Counted from the first letter of the stretch, positions 10,440 to 19,752 are shown. The stretch: 64,000 nucleotides of DNA from Bacillus licheniformis DSM 13 = ATCC 14580 (GCF_000011645.1 NC_006270.3:615001-679000), one strand, 5' to 3'. The notes: generated from the letters alone by a model not told the origin. Numbers and translations are program-made.

Positions 10440-10634
10440 CTATTGATCTTTTCGCTTCATCCTGCCGGCCAGGGCGAACATTTTAAAGGAGATGCTGATA
10501 TTATAGGCTGCGAAAAGCATCAGCAGGATCGTATAAAAAGACCACATGCTTCCGGGCGAGGTTGCCGCGAGATACGTAAACAGCACACCCGTTAATAAAT
10601 AAATCACTCCCCAGAATTTAGGGCTTCTCATCAT
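10440..10634 (-). CDS. ydiK: Small membrane protein YdiK
   Basis: A 64-residue protein with two predicted transmembrane helices (about residues 8-26 and 33-55) and a basic C-terminal end (GRMKRKDQ). It corresponds to B. subtilis YdiK, which has no known function. Its start overlaps the end of ydiL by 4 bp (ATGA), so the two are translated from one transcript. Confidence 0.88.
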   Translation of the reverse strand: MMRSPKFWGVIYLLTGVLFTYLAATSPGSMWSFYTILLMLFAAYNISISFKMFALAGRMKRKDQ

Positions 10635-11365
10635 AGAAATCCTCCAATAATCATTTGCATTTTCTCGACGTTTTTCAAATATTCTTCAATAGGCTCCCGG
10701 AATGTCTGCAGCAAGACGACGAGCGTATTCATGGCGACATGGGCGAAAATCGGGACGATAATCCGGTTGGTCCTGACATATAAAAAGGCGAATGTGAATC
10801 CCATTGCCGTATAAATGAGCAGATGGCTGAAATCCAAATGGACGACCGAGAAGAGCACCGAACTGAACAGAGCGGCAACGAAAAAATTCGTTTTCTCATA
10901 GATCGCACCGAAAATGATCTTTCTGAAAATGATTTCTTCAAGAATCGGACCGAATACAGAAGAGACAAACACCATCAGCGGCAATGCGGTGATGATTTTC
11001 ATAATCCGCTGCATATTTTCGGATTCCGGGTTGACCCCGAACAAGTTCATTTCGATCGAAGCGGCAATTGACTGCGCAAACAAAGCGAGAAAAACGCCGG
11101 CTACCGCCCATCCGATTGACGCTGCAACCGATGCTTTTGGACGATTGCGAAGCGTCGTCTTCGGCACCGTCCGCAAAATCAGCAGCACGATGACGAGACA
11201 GAGGGTAAACGCGATGACAGACCAGACGCCCGTCAATGTAAGCTGAGCTTCAGCCTTGGGCTGTCCTCTGCCCACTCCCAAAAAGTAGAGAAGAGGCAAG
11301 CCGACAACCGCCGACAATTGCATGAGAACGTATGCCAATATAATAAACCAGTATTGTTTTCTCAA
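10631..11365 (-). CDS. ydiL: CPBP family intramembrane metalloprotease YdiL
   Basis: A 244-residue multi-pass membrane protein of the CAAX protease/bacteriocin-processing (CPBP, Abi) family. The three conserved motifs are present: EEIIFRK (EExxxR), FSVVHLD (FxxxH) and AHVAMN (HxxxN/D). About seven hydrophobic segments are visible. Family members are intramembrane proteases, some giving immunity to self-made bacteriocins; the substrate of YdiL is not known. It is transcribed divergently from groES with ydiK downstream. Confidence 0.9.
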   Translation of the reverse strand: MRKQYWFIILAYVLMQLSAVVGLPLLYFLGVGRGQPKAEAQLTLTGVWSVIAFTLCLVIVLLILRTVPKTTLRNRPKASVAASIGWAVAGVFLALFAQSIAASIEMNLFGVNPESENMQRIMKIITALPLMVFVSSVFGPILEEIIFRKIIFGAIYEKTNFFVAALFSSVLFSVVHLDFSHLLIYTAMGFTFAFLYVRTNRIIVPIFAHVAMNTLVVLLQTFREPIEEYLKNVEKMQMIIGGFL

Positions 11366-11490
11366 GCTTTATGTACTCCTTTTCTAAAAATCTAAATCAG
11401 ACTATGTTTATTGTAACACACTCTTTTTAAATTATAGGATGATAAGGATATGCGGAGAAATGTAGGCGCAAAAAAATTTGACCTTTTCAC

Positions 11491-11519
11491 TTGAAATTGC
11501 CTGGGAGATTCTTTATTAT
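11491..11519 (+). promoter_or_regulatory. Sigma-A promoter of groESL
   Basis: -35 TTGAAA (11491-11496), 17-bp spacer, -10 TATTAT (11514-11519). The CIRCE operator lies just downstream, so HrcA bound there would block transcription start. Confidence 0.88.
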
Positions 11520-11529
11520 AAGAATTGTG

Positions 11530-11556
11530 TTAGCACTCACCGAGTGCGAGTGCTAA
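11530..11556. promoter_or_regulatory. CIRCE operator (HrcA binding site)
   Basis: Perfect CIRCE element: TTAGCACTC, 9-nt spacer, GAGTGCTAA. HrcA represses groE and dnaK operons through this inverted repeat and is itself maintained by GroE, which couples chaperonin level to folding load. Confidence 0.98.
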
Positions 11557-11590
11557 AATTACATATGAAAATATTGAGGAGGTTGTTTCA

Positions 11591-11875
11591 TTGTTAAAGC
11601 CATTAGGTGATCGCGTTGTCATTGAGCTCGTTGAGTCTGAAGAAAAAACTGCTAGCGGAATCGTACTTCCTGACTCCGCAAAAGAAAAACCACAAGAGGG
11701 TAAAGTGGTTGCAGCCGGTTCAGGCCGTGTGTTAGAGAGCGGAGAGCGCGTTGCATTAGAAGTTAAAACAGGCGACCGCATCATCTTCTCAAAATATGCA
11801 GGTACCGAAGTGAAATATGAAGGTACTGACTACTTAATCTTGCGTGAAAGCGACATTTTAGCTGTTATCGGCTAA
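11591..11875 (+). CDS. groES: Co-chaperonin GroES
   Basis: The 94-residue 10-kDa co-chaperonin that caps the GroEL ring. It starts at a TTG codon (LKPLGDRVVIELVE), preceded by GAGGAGG at 11576-11582; the same TTG start is used in B. subtilis. The mobile loop, EEKTASGIVLPDS, and the C-terminal YLILRESDILAVI are conserved. It is the first gene of the CIRCE-controlled operon. Confidence 0.97.
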   Translation: MLKPLGDRVVIELVESEEKTASGIVLPDSAKEKPQEGKVVAAGSGRVLESGERVALEVKTGDRIIFSKYAGTEVKYEGTDYLILRESDILAVIG

Positions 11876-11919
11876 GTCATAAATAAAAACGAGACAATTA
11901 TATAGGAGGTTCGAATAAC

Positions 11920-13585
<1,666 letters not shown>

Positions 13586-13597
<12 letters not shown>

Positions 13598-13616
13598 TTT
13601 AGAGCCTCTTTTTTTA
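13586..13616 (+). terminator. Terminator of groESL
   Basis: AAAAGAGGCTCT-ttt-AGAGCCTCTTTT hairpin running into a T tract. In the right-hand repeat the second half of this stem is replaced, so only this copy is a working terminator. Confidence 0.9.
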
Positions 13617-13632
13617 AAAAATCACATAAAAA

Positions 13633-13791
13633 TCACATTTTTTCGGTTTTAAAACTTGTGATACCTTGTAGGAAACATTTCATTTTATTAAATGTTTCTT
13701 TCTTCATCTTGTTTGTTATGTGAGTATAAATTTCAATTGTGGCTCTCATATCAGTATGGCCAACTCTCTTCATAATCTCCCCCAGAGTGTT
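13633..13791 (-). pseudogene. Tyrosine recombinase (integrase) C-terminal remnant
   Basis: On the minus strand an open stretch reads ...LGEIMKRVGHTDMRATIEI and continues YTHITNKMKKETFNKM. The GHTDMRATIEIYTHI block is the conserved C-terminal motif of Tn916/phage-type tyrosine recombinases, with the catalytic Tyr in IYTHI (coding near 13727-13735). Everything upstream is lost: an in-frame TGA lies at 13792-13794 and no catalytic RKHRH motifs are found further out. It ends about 40 bp inside the left attachment repeat, as expected of an integrase gene beside its att site. Not functional. Confidence 0.75.
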
Positions 13792-14150
13792 TCATTATTT
13801 GACCTAACTCATGGCAGAAGTCTTTCCAGTGCTGCTCCTTGTTTTTAAGAGACTATCGAAAAAAACCACATTACTTAAACAAAACTTAAAGATCCCACAC
13901 TTGTTAGGCATGTACCTAATTTGAATGTCTATCTATCAGCAATAACTTTCATATCGACTTGGGAAGGTTCTGCTATGTTTATTTATATATATATGTATTG
14001 AACTTCTTCTTCTAATTTTGAAAGGTAGTACATTAAAATCCCCCTGTATAATGAAAACTGATGCTCTCTTTTTGGTGATTTGAAAACCCGATTAAACGGG
14101 TTTAAAAGTTTATTTTTTCAAAACTTGAAGCGTTATTGAAGTAACGAAAA
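13792..14150. other. Degenerate AT-rich stretch inside the element
   Basis: No intact gene is visible. On the minus strand one frame around 13801-13860 reads KNKEQHWKDFCHELGQIMK, which looks like once-coding sequence in a different phase from the integrase remnant, but no longer open frame supports it. A short ACCCG...CGGGT inverted repeat is near 14086-14100. The rest is low-complexity A/T. Confidence 0.5.
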
Positions 14151-14173
14151 GGAGCAGGCATAATGCCTGCTCC
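14151..14173 (-). terminator. Perfect inverted repeat, terminator of the small membrane gene
   Basis: GGAGCAGGCA-taa-TGCCTGCTCC, a 10-bp perfect stem 13 bp after the stop of the 14186-14422 gene; on the minus strand it runs into TTTTCG. Confidence 0.75.
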
Positions 14174-14185
14174 TCTATCTTGAAA

Positions 14186-14422
14186 CTAACGAGATTCATT
14201 TGAGGATTTAAGGTAACTGATGAACAATGGTGAAATGACAATTACTGTTACAATTAATAATAGTCTGCTAGATATTAAATTTACAAATGTAGTGTTAATA
14301 ATATATAGGGCTAAAACCATTAAATAAAAAGCCACGTAAACATAAGCATACACTTTTTTGCTGAATGGTTCTTTCATGTAAATGAAAAGAAATAACCCTG
14401 CCATTAAAACTAAGAAAGTCAT
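14186..14422 (-). CDS. Small integral membrane protein, possible immunity protein
   Basis: A 78-residue protein made almost entirely of hydrophobic segments: about residues 1-14, 23-45 and 50-70, with short basic loops (KEPFSKK) and a polar end (LKSSNESR). The ribosome binding site is AAAGAGGG. It lies 19 bp downstream of the frameshifted bacteriocin-like gene and shares its strand and terminator. That arrangement, a small multi-pass protein after a secreted toxin-like protein, is typical of bacteriocin immunity, but no recognised family motif proves it. I do not recognise a named homologue. Confidence 0.6.
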   Translation of the reverse strand: MTFLVLMAGLFLFIYMKEPFSKKVYAYVYVAFYLMVLALYIINTTFVNLISSRLLLIVTVIVISPLFISYLKSSNESR

Positions 14423-14440
14423 ATTTTCCCTCTTTCATTT

Positions 14441-15202
14441 TTATTGTGGAAAAACCCCAGTTGGAACAGCTGCATATCCGAGTCCAGTAAAACGTATTCT
14501 AACACCATGACCTTCATGTTCGTCTTGAATCATTTGACCAAAACCAACTAGTCCGCCTCCGATTACTCCGGAAATTACGCTTGCTAATTGTGTAGGAGGT
14601 ACGGGTATAACCCTTGATATTAAAGCAAGACCAGAGGTTGCTCCACCGCCTGCTTTAAATGGTTCTTGTTTCATTACAGTCAAAATAAAGATTATATCCC
14701 CACCAGTAGAGATCATGACCAGATCGACCGCAGCCTTTTTTCGCTACTTTCATTTTATGATTGTTTCCATTCTCCAGTGTCAATACACTACCGTCTTTGT
14801 CTAAAATTTTCACACTAAAATCGGAGTTAATGACAGCTTCTTTTTGTTTCACTAAATCGTTCAAGTATTTAATCCAGTCTTGAACTTCGTTGGTGACAGA
14901 ACGTGAAATATCTAGTTTAGTATAAGATGGATCTAAGGTAAGAGTTCCATCTGCGTTTAATTTAAGATAAGCTTCTAATTTCTTTACATCATTCATACTC
15001 ACCTTTACATTCTTAAATTCTTCGCTGTTCAGTTTTTGATCGGGTGCAGAATTTCCTTTATATGCTCCAGTAGTTTCAGTATGTAGTTTTTCGTTGTCAG
15101 TTAGTTCTGACGCTGATACTATATTGAAAATACAGGTGAAACCAATATTAATGTCAGTACCATAACAAATGTCTTAAAACCATTGTGCTTCTTTTCTTTC
15201 AC
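14441..15202 (-). pseudogene. Frameshifted secreted bacteriocin-like protein
   Basis: Three overlapping frames join into one protein of about 250 residues. Part 1 (GTG 15202, with an AAGGGTGG site) is a signal peptide, MKEKKHNGFKTF and a hydrophobic VMVLTLILVSPVFS; a TAG follows at 15119-15121. Part 2 (15122-14655, next phase) holds a polar mature region and ends KKGCGRSGHDLYWWGYNLYF. Part 3 (14716-14441) continues with a glycine-rich hydrophobic helix (LASVISGVIGGGLVGFG) and GHGVRIRFTG...PTGVFPQ. Removing one T at 14656-14660 fuses parts 2 and 3. A YWWGYxLY motif followed by a Gly-rich helix and a GHGV tail recalls unnamed secreted, bacteriocin-like Firmicutes proteins. Function is inferred. 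Confidence 0.65.
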
Positions 15203-15430
15203 GATAATGCCACCCTTCTTATTATAGATCAACCTCATTTTACTTGAAAAACAAGGTAATTTGCGGCATGATGTGTATAACAGTAAAAAAGAACCATCTA
15301 AAATCTTGTGCGTAATGAAATTATACTAGGTGTGATTAATTAGAATATGGAGGGCTAATTTAAGAAGGAAAAAAACGATTAAGATGAAGGATGTTATGAT
15401 GTAACTATGTTGATCTTTGGATTATAGGTC
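15203..15430. other. AT-rich spacer inside the element
   Basis: It presumably holds the promoter of the secreted-protein gene on the minus strand. A 12-bp match to the attachment core (GCGGCATGATGT, 15263-15274) is present but isolated. Nothing else is seen. Confidence 0.5.
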
Positions 15431-15793
15431 TTACTTTATTTCTCTAAAAACAGCATCCTCAAATTTAATGAAATTGGTGTCTCCTTCCACAATATGAAAA
15501 ACCTTACGGATATGATTTATGTAATGAATTTTTCCTTCTATGTTAATAGTCTCTCCTGATTCTGCTCTATTTAAAAAGGGCAGCGGTTTAAATACAGAGA
15601 ACAGAACTGTTAAATTAAATTCCATTGCTTCACATATTATCTTATCCATGTCTTCTATTTGAACCATGTCAAGAACCGGCCTTTTAACCTTGTTCCGATT
15701 GCTTTCTAATTCGCGGAGCAGGCTGAGGTGTTCCGACAGCATCATAGCTGTTCATTTGATTGATCCCCGATCTTTCAAGTTGTCATCTTTCAT
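15431..15793 (-). pseudogene. YolD-like protein, interrupted by a stop codon
   Basis: The natural start is ATG 15793, placed 7 nt after a strong AAGGAGAT. The product reads MKDDNLKDRGSIK, then TGA at 15752-15754, then TAMMLSEHLSLLRELE and onward to 15431. YolD-like proteins begin (D)RGNIKW-TAMMLPEH, so the TGA almost surely replaces the TGG of that tryptophan. The rest (104 residues from the ATG at 15745) keeps the YolD-like beta-sheet domain. YolD-like genes usually lie next to Y-family polymerase genes (uvrX, yqjW) on phages and plasmids; none is present here. Re-initiation at 15745 is possible but has no ribosome binding site. Confidence 0.75.
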
Positions 15794-15893
15794 GGTGTTT
15801 ATCTCCTTGAGTTTCAATCGTGAATTAATGGAAACAGTGTTTTAGCTATTTTGGTTACAAAATCGGTCACGGTTTCGGAATTTGAAGGTGTAT

Positions 15894-15955
15894 GCGGCAT
15901 GATGTAAGCCCAGCGTCAAAAACGGCTGATATATCAAGGAAAAGAGCATCTTTTT
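15894..15955 (+). repeat. Right attachment repeat (attR)
   Basis: Near-copy of 13541-13597. The first 24 bases are identical, then three small differences, then CTGATATATCAAGGAAAAGAG is shared again. The match fades inside what was the groEL terminator. Confidence 0.75.
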
Positions 15956-16058
15956 ATTTAACTTGCGATGACATATAAATACCCTTTTATCCATGGAATA
16001 ATTTCCTTTTGGGGGATTATGGTATAATTAGCATCTGAATTTTTAACAGAAAGGTTAA

Positions 16059-16241
16059 ACAATTGATGTCGCACAACAAACTAATGTTTTTGCTTTATCA
16101 TTTTCATCTATTATTCACCTGCTTGGTACAATAGTGGACCCTGCGGCTAGCTGGAAGCCTTGGCTGGTGAACATTGCATTCATTTTATTGGTTCTTCTAT
16201 TTTTAAATCTCACTATAAAAGAAAATCAACAGAACAAGTAG
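16059..16241 (+). pseudogene. C-terminal fragment of a membrane protein
   Basis: An open stretch of 60 codons without a usable ATG, GTG or TTG start near its 5' end reads DVAQQTNVFALSFSSIIHL, then LGTIVDPAASWKPWLVNI and a hydrophobic helix ending LFLNLTIKENQQNK. Codon use and the transmembrane pattern look like the last part of a real multi-pass protein, and a good terminator follows its stop by 6 bp. A TATAAT at 16023-16028 could still give a transcript. I do not recognise the family. It lies just outside the right attachment repeat, so it may belong to an older insertion or to the original groEL neighbour. Confidence 0.45.
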
Positions 16242-16246
16242 CGGCA

Positions 16247-16276
16247 TGCCCTTCTCAAAGAGAAGGGCATATATTT
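16247..16276 (+). terminator. Terminator after the membrane-protein fragment
   Basis: TGCCCTTCTC-aaa-GAGAAGGGCA hairpin followed by a T-rich tract (ATATATTTTAT). Confidence 0.8.
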
Positions 16277-16433
16277 TATATTATGAACATCGGTAAGAGT
16301 AGCCTTAATAAACGTCACTCTAATTCTGCATCTGAATATCGGAGCTTGCTATTGCCCGTAATCTCTTTCAACGGCCAGTGCGTCAGCAAATGGCATTAAA
16401 ACCGCAAGACCTAAATTTGATTCTTTGTGAAAA
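16277..16433 (+). other. Degenerate coding-like stretch
   Basis: From about 16341 a frame reads ELAIARNLFQRP, then RQQMALKPQDLNLIL, then loses similarity and overlaps the start of the next gene. MALKPQDLxxxL is the opening motif of small helix-turn-helix proteins found in Gram-positive prophages. Probably a remnant; not a functional gene as it stands. Confidence 0.35.
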
Positions 16434-16661
16434 ATGGGGGATTTTAAAAAGATGGTCAAAAAAATTGTAAATGGATTCAATTCATTTTCACTACTGGGGA
16501 CAATCTTTTTTATCGGCAGTTATTTTACGTACAAATTTAATGGCGTGGAGCTGGTCGGGTTCCTGTACTTAGGTATTATTTTTTTGACAGCTCTGATCGC
16601 AACCACCGTAATGTTAATCAGGCTAAAAAGAAAAGGAATCAATAAAGATAAACAGGCTTAA
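16434..16661 (+). CDS. Small two-helix membrane protein
   Basis: A 75-residue protein with two hydrophobic helices (about 18-34 and 40-63) between a basic N-terminus (KKMVKKIVNG) and a very basic C-terminus (RLKRKGINKDKQA). No clear ribosome binding site is in front of ATG 16434; ATG 16452 (MVKKIVNG) is an alternative start. I do not recognise a family. It stands alone between the element remnants and yoaR. Confidence 0.5.
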   Translation: MGDFKKMVKKIVNGFNSFSLLGTIFFIGSYFTYKFNGVELVGFLYLGIIFLTALIATTVMLIRLKRKGINKDKQA

Positions 16662-16803
16662 TGCATGCTTTATACTTATTTTAGCTTCTCTCCGCTAGTG
16701 TAACCTTTTCCAATCCATAATATAGATCTCTTAAAAGCATCACATGTCCAGTACATCAAATGTAATCTCCTGTTCATACTAATATCGGGAGGTACATCGA
16801 CTT

Positions 16804-17721
16804 ATGTTGAAAATTTGGATGACTGGACTTTTACTATTAGCGCAGCCCGCGGGGCATTCTGACAGCTTAACGATCACTCAGCAAGGGAAGAAAGTGGCCG
16901 TTGTGAACCGCGAAGATTTTACAATGCCGCTTCCCGGAACACCGATGATTGATGATAAAAAATACAACGAATTCGTTGACAGGCTTGAACGGAAAGTACA
17001 CAAGGATCCTGTCAACGCCGTGATCAACGATCAGGGAAGGATCGTTCCCGGCAAGGTTGGCTACAGCCTTTCCCGGAAGGGGTTTAAGGAGCAGTTTTAC
17101 GCGTATTTTTATGGGGATGGCCCGTCCACAATAGAAGTGCCTGAATTGAATGTTTACCCGAAAGTTGACAGCGAACTGCTTTCCCATATCCGGACACAGC
17201 GGATCGGCCAGTATGTGACGTACTTTAATTCCGGGAATAAAAGCAGGACGCACAATATTTCTCTCGCGGCAAAGGCAATCGACAATCATGTTGTTTTTCC
17301 TAATGAGACGTTTTCATTTAACAAAGTTGTCGGAATGAGGACGCCGGACAAGGGATATATGAAGGCTCCCGTGATTGTGAGAGGCGAATTGTCTGAAGGA
17401 GTGGGCGGAGGCATTTGCCAGGTTTCGTCGACATTGTTTAATGCTGTTGACCGGGCAGGACTCGAAATCGTCCAGCGCTATTCCCACAGCCGGCGTGTCC
17501 CTTATGTTCCGCCGGGGCGCGACGCGACGGTCAGCTGGGGCGGACCTGATTTGCGCTTTCAAAACAAATATAACCAGCCGGTCTTGATCCGGGCGAAACG
17601 GCACGGGGGAACGATGGTTGTGACGCTTTATTCTTCTGATGTGGTCAATCATCAGCTGCGAAAAGTCCCGAAGGCTCCGGCCCAAATTCCAAAAGAAGAG
17701 CATCAAAGCGGGGATCACTAA
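16804..17721 (+). CDS. yoaR: VanW family protein YoaR
   Basis: A 305-residue exported protein. A hydrophobic N-terminal segment (about 5-17) is followed by an N-terminal peptidoglycan-binding-like part and the VanW domain (about 145-280), shown by TYFNSGNKSRTHNISLAA, FSFNKVVGMRT, EGVGGGICQVSSTLFNA, R-x-HSRRVPYVPPGRDATV and FQNKYNQPVLIRA. VanW was first seen in vancomycin-resistance clusters; its biochemical role is unknown, and cell-wall involvement is inferred. Length and motifs match B. subtilis YoaR. ATG 16804 follows GGGAGG at 16789-16794. Confidence 0.88.
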   Translation: MLKIWMTGLLLLAQPAGHSDSLTITQQGKKVAVVNREDFTMPLPGTPMIDDKKYNEFVDRLERKVHKDPVNAVINDQGRIVPGKVGYSLSRKGFKEQFYAYFYGDGPSTIEVPELNVYPKVDSELLSHIRTQRIGQYVTYFNSGNKSRTHNISLAAKAIDNHVVFPNETFSFNKVVGMRTPDKGYMKAPVIVRGELSEGVGGGICQVSSTLFNAVDRAGLEIVQRYSHSRRVPYVPPGRDATVSWGGPDLRFQNKYNQPVLIRAKRHGGTMVVTLYSSDVVNHQLRKVPKAPAQIPKEEHQSGDH

Positions 17722-17838
17722 AGGCGAATGTTCATCTGGCGCTGCACTTGTTCACACAATGTACAATAAAATCCTTTTGCCTGTATGATAGAATGAATCA
17801 AGGACATCTTTAAATTTCAGACAAGAGGAGATGATCGA

Positions 17839-18288
17839 GTGACATGGCTTTTTGTAACCTTTTTGGTGATCTTCAGTCTTTTTAAAATATTGGTCACTTG
17901 CCTTCCGAGCGGTGTCGTAGAGTGGCTGACCGGCAAATTTCAAGTTCATGTGAAGCTTGAGGAATCGAATGTTCAAGTGACATTCGGCGGAAAACGTTTA
18001 GAGGGATCTGACAAGAGTCGATTTATTCAAAACTTTAATGAAGCGGTATTTATGGAGCGGTACTACATATACCCGGGAGATGAGCCGCTGTATGTCAATC
18101 CGAAAAACGCCGGGACACCGTTTGTGATCGAAACAACTAAAGGAAAAAACGCTGTGAAGCTGTTTGTATACAGATACGATGATCATATAGACGTCGTTAA
18201 ACAATATAAGAAAAAGACGGCCGCTTATTGTCTGCGTTCTGACAGTCTGCAAACATGCGGGGGGATGAAAACGGCGGATTTGATTTAA
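17839..18288 (+). CDS. YfmQ-like membrane-anchored protein
   Basis: A 149-residue protein with one N-terminal transmembrane helix (about residues 3-22) and a soluble, mainly beta domain containing QVTFGGKRLEG, FNEAVFMERYYIYPG and YRYDDHIDVVKQYKKK. These agree with the YfmQ family of Bacillus, whose function is unknown. An AAGAGGAGATGA site precedes the start GTG 17839. A terminator overlaps its stop. Monocistronic. Confidence 0.65.
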   Translation: MTWLFVTFLVIFSLFKILVTCLPSGVVEWLTGKFQVHVKLEESNVQVTFGGKRLEGSDKSRFIQNFNEAVFMERYYIYPGDEPLYVNPKNAGTPFVIETTKGKNAVKLFVYRYDDHIDVVKQYKKKTAAYCLRSDSLQTCGGMKTADLI

Positions 18289-18312
18289 AAAGCAGGAAAA
18301 ACCTGCTTTTTT
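18287..18312. terminator. Terminator after the YfmQ-like gene
   Basis: AAAAGCAGG-aaaaa-CCTGCTTTTTT hairpin, symmetrical enough to serve the small minus-strand gene at 18314 as well. Confidence 0.85.
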
Positions 18313-18313
18313 A

Positions 18314-18427
18314 TTATGATATGAAATAGAGCCTGACAGCGCCGTAACCGATCAAAAATAACCAGGCAGCGATTCTTTCTTTTTGACGTGCTGTACGGCT
18401 GTCCATTTCACCATCGCCTTTCTTCAT
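18314..18427 (-). CDS. Very small membrane protein (30-37 aa)
   Basis: A minus-strand frame reads MKKGDGEMDSRTARQKER, then IAAWLFLIGYGAVRLYFIS. A basic N-terminal part is followed by one transmembrane helix. It can start at ATG 18427 or at the internal ATG 18406 (MDSRTARQ), which has AAAGG upstream. It ends directly at a shared bidirectional hairpin. Composition looks coding and proteins like this are common in Bacillus, but I cannot name a homologue. Confidence 0.45.
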   Translation of the reverse strand: MKKGDGEMDSRTARQKERIAAWLFLIGYGAVRLYFIS

Positions 18428-18511
18428 TTTATTAGCAATAAAATCCTTGTATTGCATATTATTCTAAATTAAAATGAGGTTGATAAAAAGTCTTGCACAG
18501 GGAGAAACGCC

Positions 18512-18973
18512 ATGACCATACATATTCAACAGCTTGAAGCCCCTCTGAATCGTGAGTTTGTTGATGAACTGATCAATTTGTGGAATGATAATACGTTGGA
18601 AACGGCTGATTGTGCATTAGATGATCAAGATAGAGAAATGATACACCAGCAGCTGGAACAATATGTTCAATCCGCATACGGAGCGGTTTTTGCCGTCGTG
18701 AATGAGAAGCAAGAAGCGGTCGGATACGGGCTGGCCTCTATTAAGAAAGATTTGGTCAGCGATTGTCTGAGCGGGCAAATCGATGAAGTGTACATAGCCC
18801 CGGACTATCGAAGAAATAAGCTGGGGAAGCTTGTTGCAGACCGTATGATGGATTGGTTTGAACAACATCAAGTCTCTCACGTTCAAGTATCGGTCGATAT
18901 CGATAATCAATCGGCGCTGCATTTTTGGGAAGGCATCGGCTTCAGCAGTGATTTTTATCTTCTGACAAATTAG
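18512..18973 (+). CDS. GNAT family N-acetyltransferase
   Basis: A 153-residue GNAT protein. The acetyl-CoA loop is IDEVYIAPDYRRNKLGKLVADRMMDWF (R-R-N-K-L-G in place of the usual QxxGxG/A), followed by VSVDIDNQSALHFWEGIGF, the C-terminal motif. The substrate cannot be told. An AGGGAGAAACGCC site precedes ATG 18512. It is a single gene ending at a bidirectional terminator. Confidence 0.82.
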   Translation: MTIHIQQLEAPLNREFVDELINLWNDNTLETADCALDDQDREMIHQQLEQYVQSAYGAVFAVVNEKQEAVGYGLASIKKDLVSDCLSGQIDEVYIAPDYRRNKLGKLVADRMMDWFEQHQVSHVQVSVDIDNQSALHFWEGIGFSSDFYLLTN

Positions 18974-19025
18974 TTTTTTGAATCAAGTGGGAGCGGCCTT
19001 CGTTGTCATGCCCGGCCGCCTAGCT

Positions 19026-19052
19026 AAAAAGCCCCTTTTAAGGGGCTTTTTT
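19026..19052. terminator. Bidirectional terminator
   Basis: AAAAGCCCC-tttta-GGGGCTTTTTT hairpin between the convergent GNAT and SRAP genes; it overlaps the SRAP stop region. Confidence 0.9.
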
Positions 19053-19712
19053 GATGAGCTCAGGAGAATTATGATGCGGTGAATTGACGAGAGGCGCGAC
19101 TTCATACGCTTCCATCTCTTTTGACGCATATGGTTTTAAAAGGCTTTCTAAGTATGCAAGGTTTTGATTCTTCGGATTCAGCCATTCTTTTTCAGCCTGG
19201 CGATCAAGAATGACGGGCATGCGGTCATGAATGTCTTTCATTAAATCGTTGGGCGTTGTCGTAATGATTGTGCATGTATAGACGGGCTTGCCGCCTGCAG
19301 GCTGCCACTTCTCCCAAAGCCCAGCAAATGAAAACAGTCGATTTGTTTTGAGCTTGATCCTCATCGGCCGCTTTGTCTTTGCATCGGTCCGCTTCCACTC
19401 ATAAAAACTGTCTGCCGGAATGAGGCACCTTTGTCTGATCAGCGGCTTTCGAAAGCTCGGCTTCTCCGCCAAAGTCTCAGCGCGCGCATTGATCATTTTA
19501 TAACCGATTTTCTCATCCTTTGACCACGGCGGAATCAATCCCCACCGCAGCCGCCCTAGCCGGTTATGCGAACCGTCGTTGATGACGGCGAGAATATACT
19601 GGGAAGGCGCGATGTTATAACTGGGGCTGTAATCTTCAATCGCCATTTGATCAATCTCGAAACGGTCAATAATCTCATCAAATTCAGAAAACAGCGTAAA
19701 CCTGCCGCACAT
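19038..19712 (-). CDS. yoaM: SRAP domain protein (abasic-site DNA-protein crosslinking, YedK/YoaM-like)
   Basis: A 224-residue SRAP (SOS-response-associated peptidase) protein. Family members (YedK, HMCES) shield abasic sites in single-stranded DNA by forming a thiazolidine link through Cys2. All key residues are present: MCGRFT with Cys2, MINARAET, the active-site Glu in DSFYEWKR and the His in DIHDRMP. The sequence follows B. subtilis YoaM. It is transcribed alone, with the stop inside the shared terminator. Confidence 0.9.
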   Translation of the reverse strand: MCGRFTLFSEFDEIIDRFEIDQMAIEDYSPSYNIAPSQYILAVINDGSHNRLGRLRWGLIPPWSKDEKIGYKMINARAETLAEKPSFRKPLIRQRCLIPADSFYEWKRTDAKTKRPMRIKLKTNRLFSFAGLWEKWQPAGGKPVYTCTIITTTPNDLMKDIHDRMPVILDRQAEKEWLNPKNQNLAYLESLLKPYASKEMEAYEVAPLVNSPHHNSPELIKKAP

Positions 19713-19752
19713 CTTAGGTCACCTTTTTTTGTTTATTGAAAGTTTGAGGCTT

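Noticed and set aside
13801..13860. HELG motif in KDFCHELGQIMK as a metalloprotease
   Set aside because: The second His of HExxH is missing, and the frame is a short fragment.
15263..15274. Third copy of the attachment core, GCGGCATGATGT
   Set aside because: Only 12 bp match and the flanks differ; chance or a minor relic is as likely as a nested att site.
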